A program made the position numbers and the translations under genes. A stretch of DNA of 64,000 bases from DATKOF01 sp035524795 (lineage in GTDB: Bacteria; Pseudomonadota; Gammaproteobacteria; Burkholderiales; SG8-41), in assembly GCA_035524795.1 (NCBI GenBank), contig DATKOF010000035.1, forward strand, positions 23,494-87,493, read 5' to 3'. Within the stretch, counting starts at the first letter, position 1, and each line of letters opens with the position of its first letter. This document shows, piece by piece, positions 46,001 to 53,304 of this stretch. The notes beneath the pieces are model-generated. The model was given only the letters and a program-made list of their open reading frames with translations, was not told the origin of the DNA and made no database searches.

Positions 46001-49000
46001 GAAACGCTCAACGGCAACATCAATTTCGACGGCAGCGTTGCCTTCGGCGCAGCCCAGGGCGACATTTCGCTACAGACCAGCGGCGGCACGATTACCCAGA
46101 ACGCCGGCACCGCGCTGGTTTTCCCGCAGGGCTTCGTCGCGCAGGCCGGTAGCGGCAGCGTCACGCTGAATCAGGCCGGCGACAATTTCAACGTCGTTGC
46201 GATCGATGCCGGCGGCGATGTCGCGCTGCGCGACATCGATTCCCTGATCGTCGGCAGCGTAAAAGATGTTGCAGGAACGGCAGTGCACGGCATTACCGGC
46301 AACAACGTAACGATCACGACCGGTTATACGACAACCGGCAATGTGACCGCGGGATCGGCGACGATTACAGTTCCCTCGGCGCAGGACTTCGCGGTCGGCG
46401 ATCGCATCCTGATCCGCGGCGCCGGCACGGTGGACGCCGCGGGCACCGCCGGCGTCGATCTTTACACCACGGTCACCGCGGTCAACGTCGGCGGCGGCAC
46501 CATCACTGTTGCCGATGCGGCCGGCGTCAGCGGCAGCGCCAAGCAAATCGTGCGGTTGCCGGCCACCGGTACCATGGCGTCGGGTGCCAGCACGGTTACA
46601 GTCGGCACGGTCAGCGGACTTAACATCGGCGACAAGATCGTCGTCACCGGCGCCGGCGCCAACGGCAGCGACTTGACCGCCGTGATCCAGAACATCACCG
46701 GCGGCAGCGGCGCCTATACGCTGCAATTGAGCGCGAGCGCCTCGACTGCGGTATCCGGCGTCGCGGTGACCAAACCAACCTTTGTTGGCAACAGCACGAC
46801 CGGCACCGCGGGCGCCGGCAGCTCGACCATCACGCTCGGCTCGGTCAGCGGACTCAGCAACGGCGATCCGCTGATCATCACCGGCGCCGGCTCCGGTGGC
46901 GCCGATCTCGTCGCGCATGTGAATTCGATCACCGGCAACGTGGTGACGCTCGACACCTCGATTTCGACGGCCGTGACGGGGGCCGCGGTCTATGCGACCA
47001 ACCAGAACATCGATGCGGCCGGCACCCTGACATTGAACAGCGGCGCCGACGGCATGACCGAAGCCGGCGGTTCGGTTTTTGCGAACGGCCTGCTGCTGAC
47101 CGGAACAGGCTCGTTCAATCTGACCGGCCCCGGCGCTGTCAACAACGTCGCCACACTCGCAGCCGACGTCGCCGGCTCGATCAATTACAGCGATATCGAT
47201 GCGTTGACTGTCGGCACCGTCGGTGGCACGCCGGGCATCACGACGCGCTCGCATCTGACCAGCGCGGCAATCGCGAGCACCGGCGCCAAATACAGCACCG
47301 CCAACGTGATTCTCAATACCAACACCGGCGGCGGGCTGGCGGCCGGCAGCGTCGCGTTGCAGATCAATCAACCGATCGTCGCCGGAATCAAGGACGCAGT
47401 GACGGTATTGCAGGATCCTGCCGATCCGAACGGCGCGGCGCGCGCCGGCCAGGTGCTGGTCTTCCTTAACGGCGACACCAATGCGGTGACTGCTGGTGCG
47501 GGACTGATCGACGCCAGCCTGCTCAATCTGTCGTCGAATGAAGCGCAGGGCACTTATAACCTGAAGACCAAAATCGCATCGCTGAGCGCGCTCGGCGGCA
47601 AAAACACCACGATCGACAATTCCGGCTATAGCGGAAACCTGACGATCCTCACGCTCGGCCAGTTCGATCAGAAGATCACCGGCACCGTCAGCTCGGCCGG
47701 CAATTCACCGGGTTCGCCGTCGGCCGGCTTCTTCATCGATAACAGCACCACGTTTACCAGCGATGTCGTCGGCAAGGCGATCCAGATCACGGCCGGCACC
47801 GGCAACGGCGAGGTCGGCACCATCATCGGCGTCGATCCGACCAATGCGCACCGGCTGATCCTAGCCGGGCCGTGGACCACGGTGCCCGACAGCACTTCGC
47901 AATACCAGATCGGACAGGACCTCTTACAGCGCGCCGGCAACGTCAGTGTGACGACCGGCGGCAGTCTGACCGCGGTCTCGGTTTACAACACCGGTGATCT
48001 CGCGTTCATTTCGGCCGGGCCGCAGACCCTCCAGACCTTCACCAGCACCGGACAGAATCTGCTGTTCCGCACCGATTCCCTGAATGTCAACAACGGCGCG
48101 CTGGTCAGGACGCAACCCGGCGTCAATGTCGTGATTCAGCCGTACAATACCGGCGATGCGGTCGGCATCGCGAATGCAAGCGGCAGCGATCTGCCGCACG
48201 CCGCGACCACCGGCAGCATCGACCTGAATGCCGGCACGACGATAGTGACGGTCAACGACATCACCGGTCTCGCAGTTGGCGATACGATCAACATTCCCGG
48301 CGCCGGCGCGGGCGGCGCAGCGTTGACCGCAACGATCACCGCGATCGACAGCGCACACAAGCAGCTCATCATCGATACCGCAGCCGGCACCACCATTGGC
48401 TCAGCGGCCGTCAGCGTGACAACGCCGGCAGCGGCTTCCGCCACCGGTTCGGCGAGCGCAGGATCGGCGACCGTCACCGTCAACAACGTGACCGGATTCG
48501 CAGTCGGCGACAGCATCAGCATCCCGAATGCCGGCGTCGGCGGCGGCACGCTGACTGCAACGATCATCGGCATCGACAGTGCGACCAAGACGCTGTCCCT
48601 GAATGCGGTCGTCAGTGCTACGGTCGCCGGCCAGACCGTGTCGATCAACACTCCAGCGGCGACCTCGGGCACGTTGACCGGCAGCATCGATATCACGGGC
48701 GGCGCGAAACTGCTGAATGTCGCCTCGACCACCGGCTTTGCAGTTGGCAATACGATCACTATTGCCGGCGCCGGGGCCGGCGGCGCCGATCTGACCGCGA
48801 CCATCCAGGACATCGTCGGCAATCAGCTGGTGCTCGACAATGGCGCCAGCGTCGCGATCAGTGGTCAGACCGTGACCAATAACGCGGTCGGTAGCGGCGG
48901 CGCCAATTATTCGGCCGACACGCTGCGCAGTTTTAACGCGCAGGCCAATATCACAATCGGCGGCAATCAACTGATCACCGGCCTCGGTTCGACCGCGCAG

Positions 49001-51802
49001 GACATTACGCAGACGCCGGTGTTGACCGGCAACGTGTTCGTCGGCAACGACAGCGCAGTGAACCTGCAGGGACAGAACCTCCTGATTTCCACGCAGGGGA
49101 ATATCAAAGTCTATAACGTCGGCCCGGTGCATAGTCTGGGACTGGTCGCCGGCGGCAGCGGCGGACTCGCACTGCTTGCTTTCGATACCACCGGCGGCAG
49201 CGGGCCGAGCCAGTTGCTGTTCAAGAGTGATGCGCTGAACATGCCCAGCACGGCCACCAATTATGCGATGGCCGTCGGCAGCACGGTCACGCTGCAGCCG
49301 TACACGCTGAGCAATTCTGTCGGTGTCTACAACAGCCTCGACTATTTCCATACCGCGCAGACCGCGGGCACCATCGCCGCCGGCTCGGACTTGCTGACGG
49401 TCAGTTCAATTGCCGGTTTCGCGATCGGCAACACGGTTGACGTGATCGGCACCGGCAGCGGCGGCAGTGTACTGACGACAACAATTTTCTCGCAAGGACA
49501 GCAGGTCAATCTCGGCGTCGGCGCGGCAACGACCACCACCAACGTCACCGTCACCGTTACTCACGCCGACAGCACGACCACCACGACCCAAGGCTGGATC
49601 CAGGCCGGCTCCAGCGTGCTGGTGGTCAACTCGAGCACAGGTTTTCAGGCTGGCGAATCGATCAAGGTCGCGGGCGCCGGCGCCGCGGGCGCCGATTTGA
49701 CGACCACCATTGCGGATCTCGGTACTTCGCCGGTCATGGTGTTGAATGCCAATGCTTCGACCTCCGCCAGCACAACGCTGGTCGGTCGCGCGCCGAAGGA
49801 AGTCATCGACACCAATTATTCGCTCGATTTGCTCGACAAGTTCGCCGCCGACAGCACGATACTCGTCAGCGGCACCGGCGGCGGCAATACGCTGAGCGGA
49901 GATATTCACGTCGGTTCCGATGCTTATCTGGGTGCGCCTTTCGATATCGGCGGTCGTACTTTGAAAGTGTCGACGACCGGCAACGTTTTTGTACACACCA
50001 CGCCGACTACTACTGCCAGTTTTGATCCCGGCGTCGGCCCGCCGGGGCAGGCAGGCCAGGCACCGGATCCCAATGCGTTTACACCGGGCGCGCCGGTGGC
50101 GCCGGGCAGCCCGCCGAGCGCACCGGGACCCGGAACACCGGGCGGACCCGGCGGTACGCCCGGTGGTCCCGGCGGATCTCCCGGAGGTCCGCCTGGTGCT
50201 CCCGGTGGACCCGGGACCCCAGGCAGTCCGGGTAGTCCAGGCGGACCGTCGAGCCCACCGGGTTCTGGACCGCAGGGACCCGGCGGCAATCCGCCACCGG
50301 GCGTGCCTTCGAGCCCGGGCCCGGGGGGGCCCGGTAATCCGCCAGGCGGTCCGACACCCGGTGCTCCGCCAGGAACGACGCCGCCGGGAACGCCAGGCAC
50401 GCCTCCTGGTACAACACCTGGCAGCCCCGGCACACCGCCTGGTGCCCCTGGTACCCCGGGAGCGCCGGGTGGGCCAAGCGGACCTGGAGGTCCCGGCGGG
50501 CCGGGGGGCCCTGGAGGTCCCGGCGGGCCGGGGGGGCCCGGAGGTCCCGGTGGGCCGGGGGGGCCCGGAGGTCCCGGTGGGCCAAGCGGACCTGGAGGGC
50601 CAGAGGGACCGGGTGGTCCCGATGGTCCGCCGGCCAGTCCGCCCGGAAGCCCCGGTACTCCGGGCGCACCCGGCGGTCCTGGCGGCCCGGAAGGACCGGG
50701 GGGGCCCGGTGGCCCTAGTGGTCCAGGCAGCCCGCCGGCTTCGCCTGGCACTCCTGGTACTCCTGGGGGACCCGGCGGTCCAGGAGGACCCGGTGGCCCT
50801 GGAGGTCCAGGTGGACCAGGCGGTCCTGGAGGGCCGGGTGGCCCATCAGGCCCCGGCGGACCAAGCGGCCCGCCGGCTGATCCGCCAGGAAGTCCCGGTA
50901 CGCCGGGTGCACCTGGCGGTCCCGGTGGGCCCGGTGGCCCGGGTGGACCGAGTGGCCCCGGTGGCCCCGGTGGCCCTTATGGACCCGGCGGTCCACTTGG
51001 GCCTGGCGGTCCCGGTGGACCTGGTGGGCCGGGGGGGCCTTTGGGACCGGGCGGGCCCGGCGGTCCTTCTTCACCACCCGGTGCCCCGGGTGGACCTGGA
51101 GGTCCCGGAGGTCCGGGAGGACCTTTGGGGCCCGGTGGTCCCGGCGGTCCGGGAGGCCCCGGGGGTCCCGGCGGACCGCCAGCAGGCTCTCCCGGAAGTC
51201 CCGGCGCACCTGGGGGACCCGGAGGCCCAGGTGGCCCGGGTGGCCCATTGGGGCCAGGGGGGCCCGGCGGACCCAGCGGACCAGGTGGACCAGGAGGCCC
51301 AGGAGGAGATGGCGGGCCGGGCGGCCCTGGCGGTCCCGGCGGGCCGGGGGGCCCAGGTGGACCATTGGGGCCGGGGGGCCCTGGCGGGCCGGGCGGTCCT
51401 AATGGTCCGAACGGTCCAGGAGGAGAACAAGCCGCTCCCGGCGCGCCTGGTGGGCCGGGTGGACCTGGAGGTCCCGGAGGACCAGGCGGACCCGGTGGTC
51501 CGGGCGGGCCGGGGGGACCTGGAGGTCCAGGCGGCCCGGGGGGGCCAGGAGGGCTATGCGGTCCCGGCGGGCCAGGAGGGCCTGGCGGGCCGCCCGATAC
51601 AACTGGCGCCTGCAAACCGCAAGGGCAGTCGGGAGAACAGACGGCGTCCGATGCGCAAGCTCAGGCTTCGGCGGCTGCCGCTGCAGCGGGACCGGGGGCG
51701 GGCGGCCAGGATTTGATCCTGATCAAGGGCGATGGCGTGAACGTTTATCGCGATGACAGGCAACGCAGTCCGGGGACGCCGGATCCCGGCCCGGAGCGCT
51801 GA
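43007..51802 (+). CDS. Giant TpsA exoprotein with collagen-like C-terminal region
   Basis: A 2931-residue secreted filamentous-haemagglutinin-type protein. Long signal peptide (to about residue 38, ending RARA), then the TPS secretion domain with VFLVNPQGIYFGAGA (NPQGI at 122-126, variant of NPNGI), followed by a long repetitive beta-helix stalk. Eight copies of a roughly 70-75-residue GFAVGD..I.GAG..G..LTATI module occur in three clusters (about residues 1109-1331, 1732-1962, 2117-2263). Residues about 2341-2863 are Gly/Pro-rich collagen-like repeats. The only two cysteines I find, C2851 and C2869, lie near the end, followed by an Ala-rich stretch and a short polar tail. Likely a surface adhesin or fibre. 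No protease or toxin domain was seen. Confidence 0.9.
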   Translation: MSGAQFRIKPLVLALRRIGIGTLIVSAATSAFIGRARADLPTGGTVAAGAAAISNSDANHQTVTQTTDKAIINWSTFSIGAPDAVRFVQPAASSVILNRVVGGSSSSILGSLSANGQVFLVNPQGIYFGAGASIDVGGLVATTLNISDGNFLNGNYVFRRDPAAPLRAEVVNQGNITVGPGGYVVLMGDHVSNSGTIQAQLGTVVMAAGNQLALDLDGDRLISYSISEKTLNDAADVSNSGSIFADGGKVYLTAVVARNVEGSVVNNSGLIQARGTVEQDGAIYLTGEGGGVTAGGTLDVGGVSGGSVTLQSDATTLATGAINAVGAGGKGGTIEVLGQQVGLMGQANIDASGQSDGGTVLIGGDLHGANAQVQNATRTYVGADAQIHADALQSGDGGKVVVWADDVTRYYGSLSARGAEGGSGGFAEVSGKGTLDFNGGVDLTAPSGNFGTLLLDPTNITVVTSGANAAITDVDAFTDADLSGGSKIAPATLNAAGANVVLQAQNDITVTDAINLTTTLNANLTMQAGRSIFVDNSIATNGSGNVTLVANNTDNNETNAAGGTLTGSGGTNRGSGAAQLVVDGAISTASGNIKLVNSAATTGGGVTGTVEVNAPVSVTSGSGTITISGGTDANINTGGNISTGGTVRLTGVAGAAQETGSGEINAASLITSSATGTTLNAANTVASFNATNSASGGVALTNTTSSGALSVTVSDTAGSVTIGNTGNITVASISEGSGDVGVTASGTLTENGTISTTTSGNVSLQSVNTLTANGTVQAAGTGSVTLQTTGSTQNVVLGSGSHIGASNNSVAISSTGQLTDNGTTLAGSKLALKVGVGAIGSSGSPLNVAATAVAAQAPDGVYLSKASGDLTLGGVGLLGITGVSTTSGDAPIQVTAGGNLTVAENVAASGAGDVALATDSGGALTINAGAGVTTSGGDILLTSDDFVISGTRSIAAGSGTVTFEVANPATSVSLGGGLSGAGLSAAELQRVSARILKIETLNGNINFDGSVAFGAAQGDISLQTSGGTITQNAGTALVFPQGFVAQAGSGSVTLNQAGDNFNVVAIDAGGDVALRDIDSLIVGSVKDVAGTAVHGITGNNVTITTGYTTTGNVTAGSATITVPSAQDFAVGDRILIRGAGTVDAAGTAGVDLYTTVTAVNVGGGTITVADAAGVSGSAKQIVRLPATGTMASGASTVTVGTVSGLNIGDKIVVTGAGANGSDLTAVIQNITGGSGAYTLQLSASASTAVSGVAVTKPTFVGNSTTGTAGAGSSTITLGSVSGLSNGDPLIITGAGSGGADLVAHVNSITGNVVTLDTSISTAVTGAAVYATNQNIDAAGTLTLNSGADGMTEAGGSVFANGLLLTGTGSFNLTGPGAVNNVATLAADVAGSINYSDIDALTVGTVGGTPGITTRSHLTSAAIASTGAKYSTANVILNTNTGGGLAAGSVALQINQPIVAGIKDAVTVLQDPADPNGAARAGQVLVFLNGDTNAVTAGAGLIDASLLNLSSNEAQGTYNLKTKIASLSALGGKNTTIDNSGYSGNLTILTLGQFDQKITGTVSSAGNSPGSPSAGFFIDNSTTFTSDVVGKAIQITAGTGNGEVGTIIGVDPTNAHRLILAGPWTTVPDSTSQYQIGQDLLQRAGNVSVTTGGSLTAVSVYNTGDLAFISAGPQTLQTFTSTGQNLLFRTDSLNVNNGALVRTQPGVNVVIQPYNTGDAVGIANASGSDLPHAATTGSIDLNAGTTIVTVNDITGLAVGDTINIPGAGAGGAALTATITAIDSAHKQLIIDTAAGTTIGSAAVSVTTPAAASATGSASAGSATVTVNNVTGFAVGDSISIPNAGVGGGTLTATIIGIDSATKTLSLNAVVSATVAGQTVSINTPAATSGTLTGSIDITGGAKLLNVASTTGFAVGNTITIAGAGAGGADLTATIQDIVGNQLVLDNGASVAISGQTVTNNAVGSGGANYSADTLRSFNAQANITIGGNQLITGLGSTAQDITQTPVLTGNVFVGNDSAVNLQGQNLLISTQGNIKVYNVGPVHSLGLVAGGSGGLALLAFDTTGGSGPSQLLFKSDALNMPSTATNYAMAVGSTVTLQPYTLSNSVGVYNSLDYFHTAQTAGTIAAGSDLLTVSSIAGFAIGNTVDVIGTGSGGSVLTTTIFSQGQQVNLGVGAATTTTNVTVTVTHADSTTTTTQGWIQAGSSVLVVNSSTGFQAGESIKVAGAGAAGADLTTTIADLGTSPVMVLNANASTSASTTLVGRAPKEVIDTNYSLDLLDKFAADSTILVSGTGGGNTLSGDIHVGSDAYLGAPFDIGGRTLKVSTTGNVFVHTTPTTTASFDPGVGPPGQAGQAPDPNAFTPGAPVAPGSPPSAPGPGTPGGPGGTPGGPGGSPGGPPGAPGGPGTPGSPGSPGGPSSPPGSGPQGPGGNPPPGVPSSPGPGGPGNPPGGPTPGAPPGTTPPGTPGTPPGTTPGSPGTPPGAPGTPGAPGGPSGPGGPGGPGGPGGPGGPGGPGGPGGPGGPGGPGGPSGPGGPEGPGGPDGPPASPPGSPGTPGAPGGPGGPEGPGGPGGPSGPGSPPASPGTPGTPGGPGGPGGPGGPGGPGGPGGPGGPGGPSGPGGPSGPPADPPGSPGTPGAPGGPGGPGGPGGPSGPGGPGGPYGPGGPLGPGGPGGPGGPGGPLGPGGPGGPSSPPGAPGGPGGPGGPGGPLGPGGPGGPGGPGGPGGPPAGSPGSPGAPGGPGGPGGPGGPLGPGGPGGPSGPGGPGGPGGDGGPGGPGGPGGPGGPGGPLGPGGPGGPGGPNGPNGPGGEQAAPGAPGGPGGPGGPGGPGGPGGPGGPGGPGGPGGPGGPGGLCGPGGPGGPGGPPDTTGACKPQGQSGEQTASDAQAQASAAAAAAGPGAGGQDLILIKGDGVNVYRDDRQRSPGTPDPGPER
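46331..46999 (+). repeat. TpsA module cluster 1 (three copies)
   Basis: Three consecutive divergent copies of a 70-75-residue module: a start like AGSATITV, then FAVGDRI or NIGDKI, a GAG loop, a DLTAVIQNI-like strand and a closing strand ending like STAVSGVAV. The pattern resembles small beta modules common in phage tail-fibre and bacterial surface proteins; that comparison is from memory, not a search. Confidence 0.75.
48200..48892 (+). repeat. TpsA module cluster 2 (three copies)
   Basis: Three more copies of the same module (GLAVGDTINIPGAGAGGAAL, GFAVGDSISIPNAGVGGGTL, GFAVGNTITIAGAGAGGADL). This cluster follows a stalk segment containing VVIQPYNTGDAVGIANAS. The same kind of segment (VTLQPYTLSNSVGVYNSL) also precedes cluster 3. 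Confidence 0.8.
49355..49793 (+). repeat. TpsA module cluster 3 (two copies)
   Basis: Two copies (GFAIGNTVDVIGTGSGGSVL and GFQAGESIKVAGAGAAGADL), more diverged than cluster 2. They are followed by the last beta-structured segment before the collagen-like region. Confidence 0.75.
50027..51595 (+). repeat. Collagen-like Gly-Gly-Pro / Gly-Pro-rich coding repeat
   Basis: About 523 codons of tpsA, almost only Gly and Pro with scattered Ser, Thr, Ala, Glu, Asp, Asn and Leu. The first third is irregular (PGTPGGPGGTPGGPGG). Later parts are long uninterrupted Gly-every-third-residue runs of (Gly-Gly-Pro)n. Hinge-like blocks such as PPGSPGTPGAPGG recur near 50628, 50732, 50871 and 51177. Codon third bases vary freely (GGT, GGC, GGA, GGG; CCT, CCC, CCA, CCG). 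This argues for selection on the protein rather than recent DNA slippage. Several G7 tracts occur (e.g. 50323-50329, 50530-50536, 50557-50563, 50698-50704). Confidence 0.95.
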
Positions 51803-51825
51803 CGTGCGGATCGTGACCCGAAAAA

Positions 51826-52434
51826 CTATCTGAAGCGCGGGCCGGAAATCCAGCCAACCAGTGAGCGGCGGATTCCCCGGGTAACCGGCGTTACGCGGTG
51901 CATCACGTAGGAGGGGAACAGATGTACCGATCCCAGTTCTTTGGTGGCAACGCTGGTGTTGGTGCCCATGAATTCGAGGTCGCCGCCGTCGTACTCTGAG
52001 GGATCCGTCAGCTGCAGCACCATGCTCAGCTTTCTCGGCGACTGGGTGCGGCCCTGATCCATGTGCCAATCGTAGAAGCCGTGCCCTGATTCGGACGCCT
52101 CGTACACCGTGTACTGGAGTGCATCGACGAAACCGTAAAGGTCGAAGCCGAAATTGGTGGCATTGAGTTGATTGGCGATCCAGCCAAGCAGGTCATAGAT
52201 CCAGCGCGACTGGTCGTCATAATACATCCATGCGATATGGGTGCGGCGGATCTGTTCGATTTCCTGCTGGGTCTTGCCGTCGCTGGCGAACACTGTGCCG
52301 CGCTGCGCAGGCAACGATTCGCCGAGCGCGACGATCGCTGCCAATTGCTCTGGCGTGAAGCCGCCTTGCCACCAGGCATAATTGGTATCGACGAGGCACG
52401 GTGAAGGCGGCAGAGTGTAGAACGCGTGGCTCAA
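51826..52434 (-). CDS. 2OG-Fe(II) oxygenase, prolyl-4-hydroxylase/PKHD type
   Basis: A 202-residue double-stranded beta-helix oxygenase. The iron ligands are H124-x-D126 (FYDWHMDQG) and H179 (PSYVMHRVTPVTRG), and Arg189 or Arg190 in RGIRRSLVGW fits the 2-oxoglutarate carboxylate ligand. The HRVTPVTRG block is typical of the PKHD-type hydroxylases related to prolyl 4-hydroxylase. I start it at TTG 52434, which overlaps the preceding pilus gene's TGA (TTGA) with GGAG 12 bases upstream; the longer open frame lies inside that gene. It is the last gene of the Tad operon and ends 23 bases from the end of the collagen-like tpsA, on the other strand. No signal peptide, so it should act in the cytoplasm. 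The substrate is unproven. Confidence 0.85.
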   Translation of the reverse strand: MSHAFYTLPPSPCLVDTNYAWWQGGFTPEQLAAIVALGESLPAQRGTVFASDGKTQQEIEQIRRTHIAWMYYDDQSRWIYDLLGWIANQLNATNFGFDLYGFVDALQYTVYEASESGHGFYDWHMDQGRTQSPRKLSMVLQLTDPSEYDGGDLEFMGTNTSVATKELGSVHLFPSYVMHRVTPVTRGIRRSLVGWISGPRFR

Positions 52435-53297
52435 TTCAGGTCGTCTCCGTGCACCGGCGACTGCATGCGCACGACAGCTTCTGCGGTAAGCGGGATGCGC
52501 ATGCCGCCGATATTCCAGTTCAGTACCGGTATCGTGAAACTCGGGATGTAGGAAGAAACATTGATGCCGCCGATGGTCGGCAGGCCGGCCTTGGTCAGGT
52601 AGGTGTTGATCTGCGCGACTGCGTCGTCGATCTTGCCCTGCGCGTAGGTGGCGGGATCCTGGCATTCGGTGTCGGCGCCGGCGCTCGCGATGGCGCCAGA
52701 GAAATATTCGGAACCCAGGTTCTTGATTCCGTTGAGGCCACGGTAGAGCGCATAGATGGTCTGGCTGGCGAACGGCACGATCAGCTTGGCGCAGTAGGTG
52801 ACATGGATCTTGAGCAGATTCGCATCCTGGATCGACATACCGTCGTAGTCAGCGCTGCTCGGCCGGTACATCAGATTATCGTTGGGAATCTCGTCGCCGG
52901 ATTCGGAGAGATCCTTGTAGCCATCGAACGCGGCCTTGGTCGGGTTGACGATCTGCACCTTGGTCACCAGCGGATTGAATACTTCGACCCAGGCGATCGC
53001 GCGGCCGCGGCCCAGCGCCAGCAGTTTATCGGGCGAAGACGCGCTGTCCTTGGTGTAGGTGAACAGCGGCGTGAGCCCGGACGCGATGCCATCCTTGATC
53101 GACAGCATCGAAGCGTTCTCCAGCGCGCCTTGGCGGGCGCCGATGAACGCCGCGTAATCAAGCGTGCTTTTGACCTGATAAAGCAGTGCGAACTGGATCG
53201 CCCCGAGTATCAGCAGAATCATAGTCGGGAACAGAATCAGATATTCGACGATGGCCTGACCGCGCTGGCCGTGCTTTGCTGGCATGGGACGCCGCAT
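52431..53297 (-). CDS. TadE/TadG-like pilus assembly protein
   Basis: 288 residues from ATG 53297. The N-terminus has a type IV prepilin-like segment (GQRGQAIVEYLILFPTMILL, with Gly before the cut and Glu at +5 of the hydrophobic stretch), followed by LYQVKSTLDYAAFIGARQGA as in TadE-family minor pseudopilins. The rest is a periplasmic domain without recognised motifs. The 3' end overlaps the oxygenase start by four bases, implying translational coupling of the two. Confidence 0.82.
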   Translation of the reverse strand: MRRPMPAKHGQRGQAIVEYLILFPTMILLILGAIQFALLYQVKSTLDYAAFIGARQGALENASMLSIKDGIASGLTPLFTYTKDSASSPDKLLALGRGRAIAWVEVFNPLVTKVQIVNPTKAAFDGYKDLSESGDEIPNDNLMYRPSSADYDGMSIQDANLLKIHVTYCAKLIVPFASQTIYALYRGLNGIKNLGSEYFSGAIASAGADTECQDPATYAQGKIDDAVAQINTYLTKAGLPTIGGINVSSYIPSFTIPVLNWNIGGMRIPLTAEAVVRMQSPVHGDDLN

Positions 53298-53304
53298 ACC
53301 GGAA

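Noticed and set aside
46331..49793. Repeats in tpsA considered as a CRISPR or DNA tandem array
   Set aside because: The repeats are diverged, in frame and about 210-230 bases long, so they are protein modules, not a CRISPR or simple DNA repeat.
50977..51615. Long minus-strand open frame of Gly-Pro-Pro repeats
   Set aside because: Mirror image of the tpsA collagen-like repeat; no ribosome site, no signal and no supporting context. A similar frame at 49924-50751 is rejected for the same reason.
52435..52665. N-terminal extension of the oxygenase frame
   Set aside because: Lies wholly inside the preceding TadE/G-like gene and has no oxygenase-like sequence; TTG 52434 overlapping the stop is more likely.
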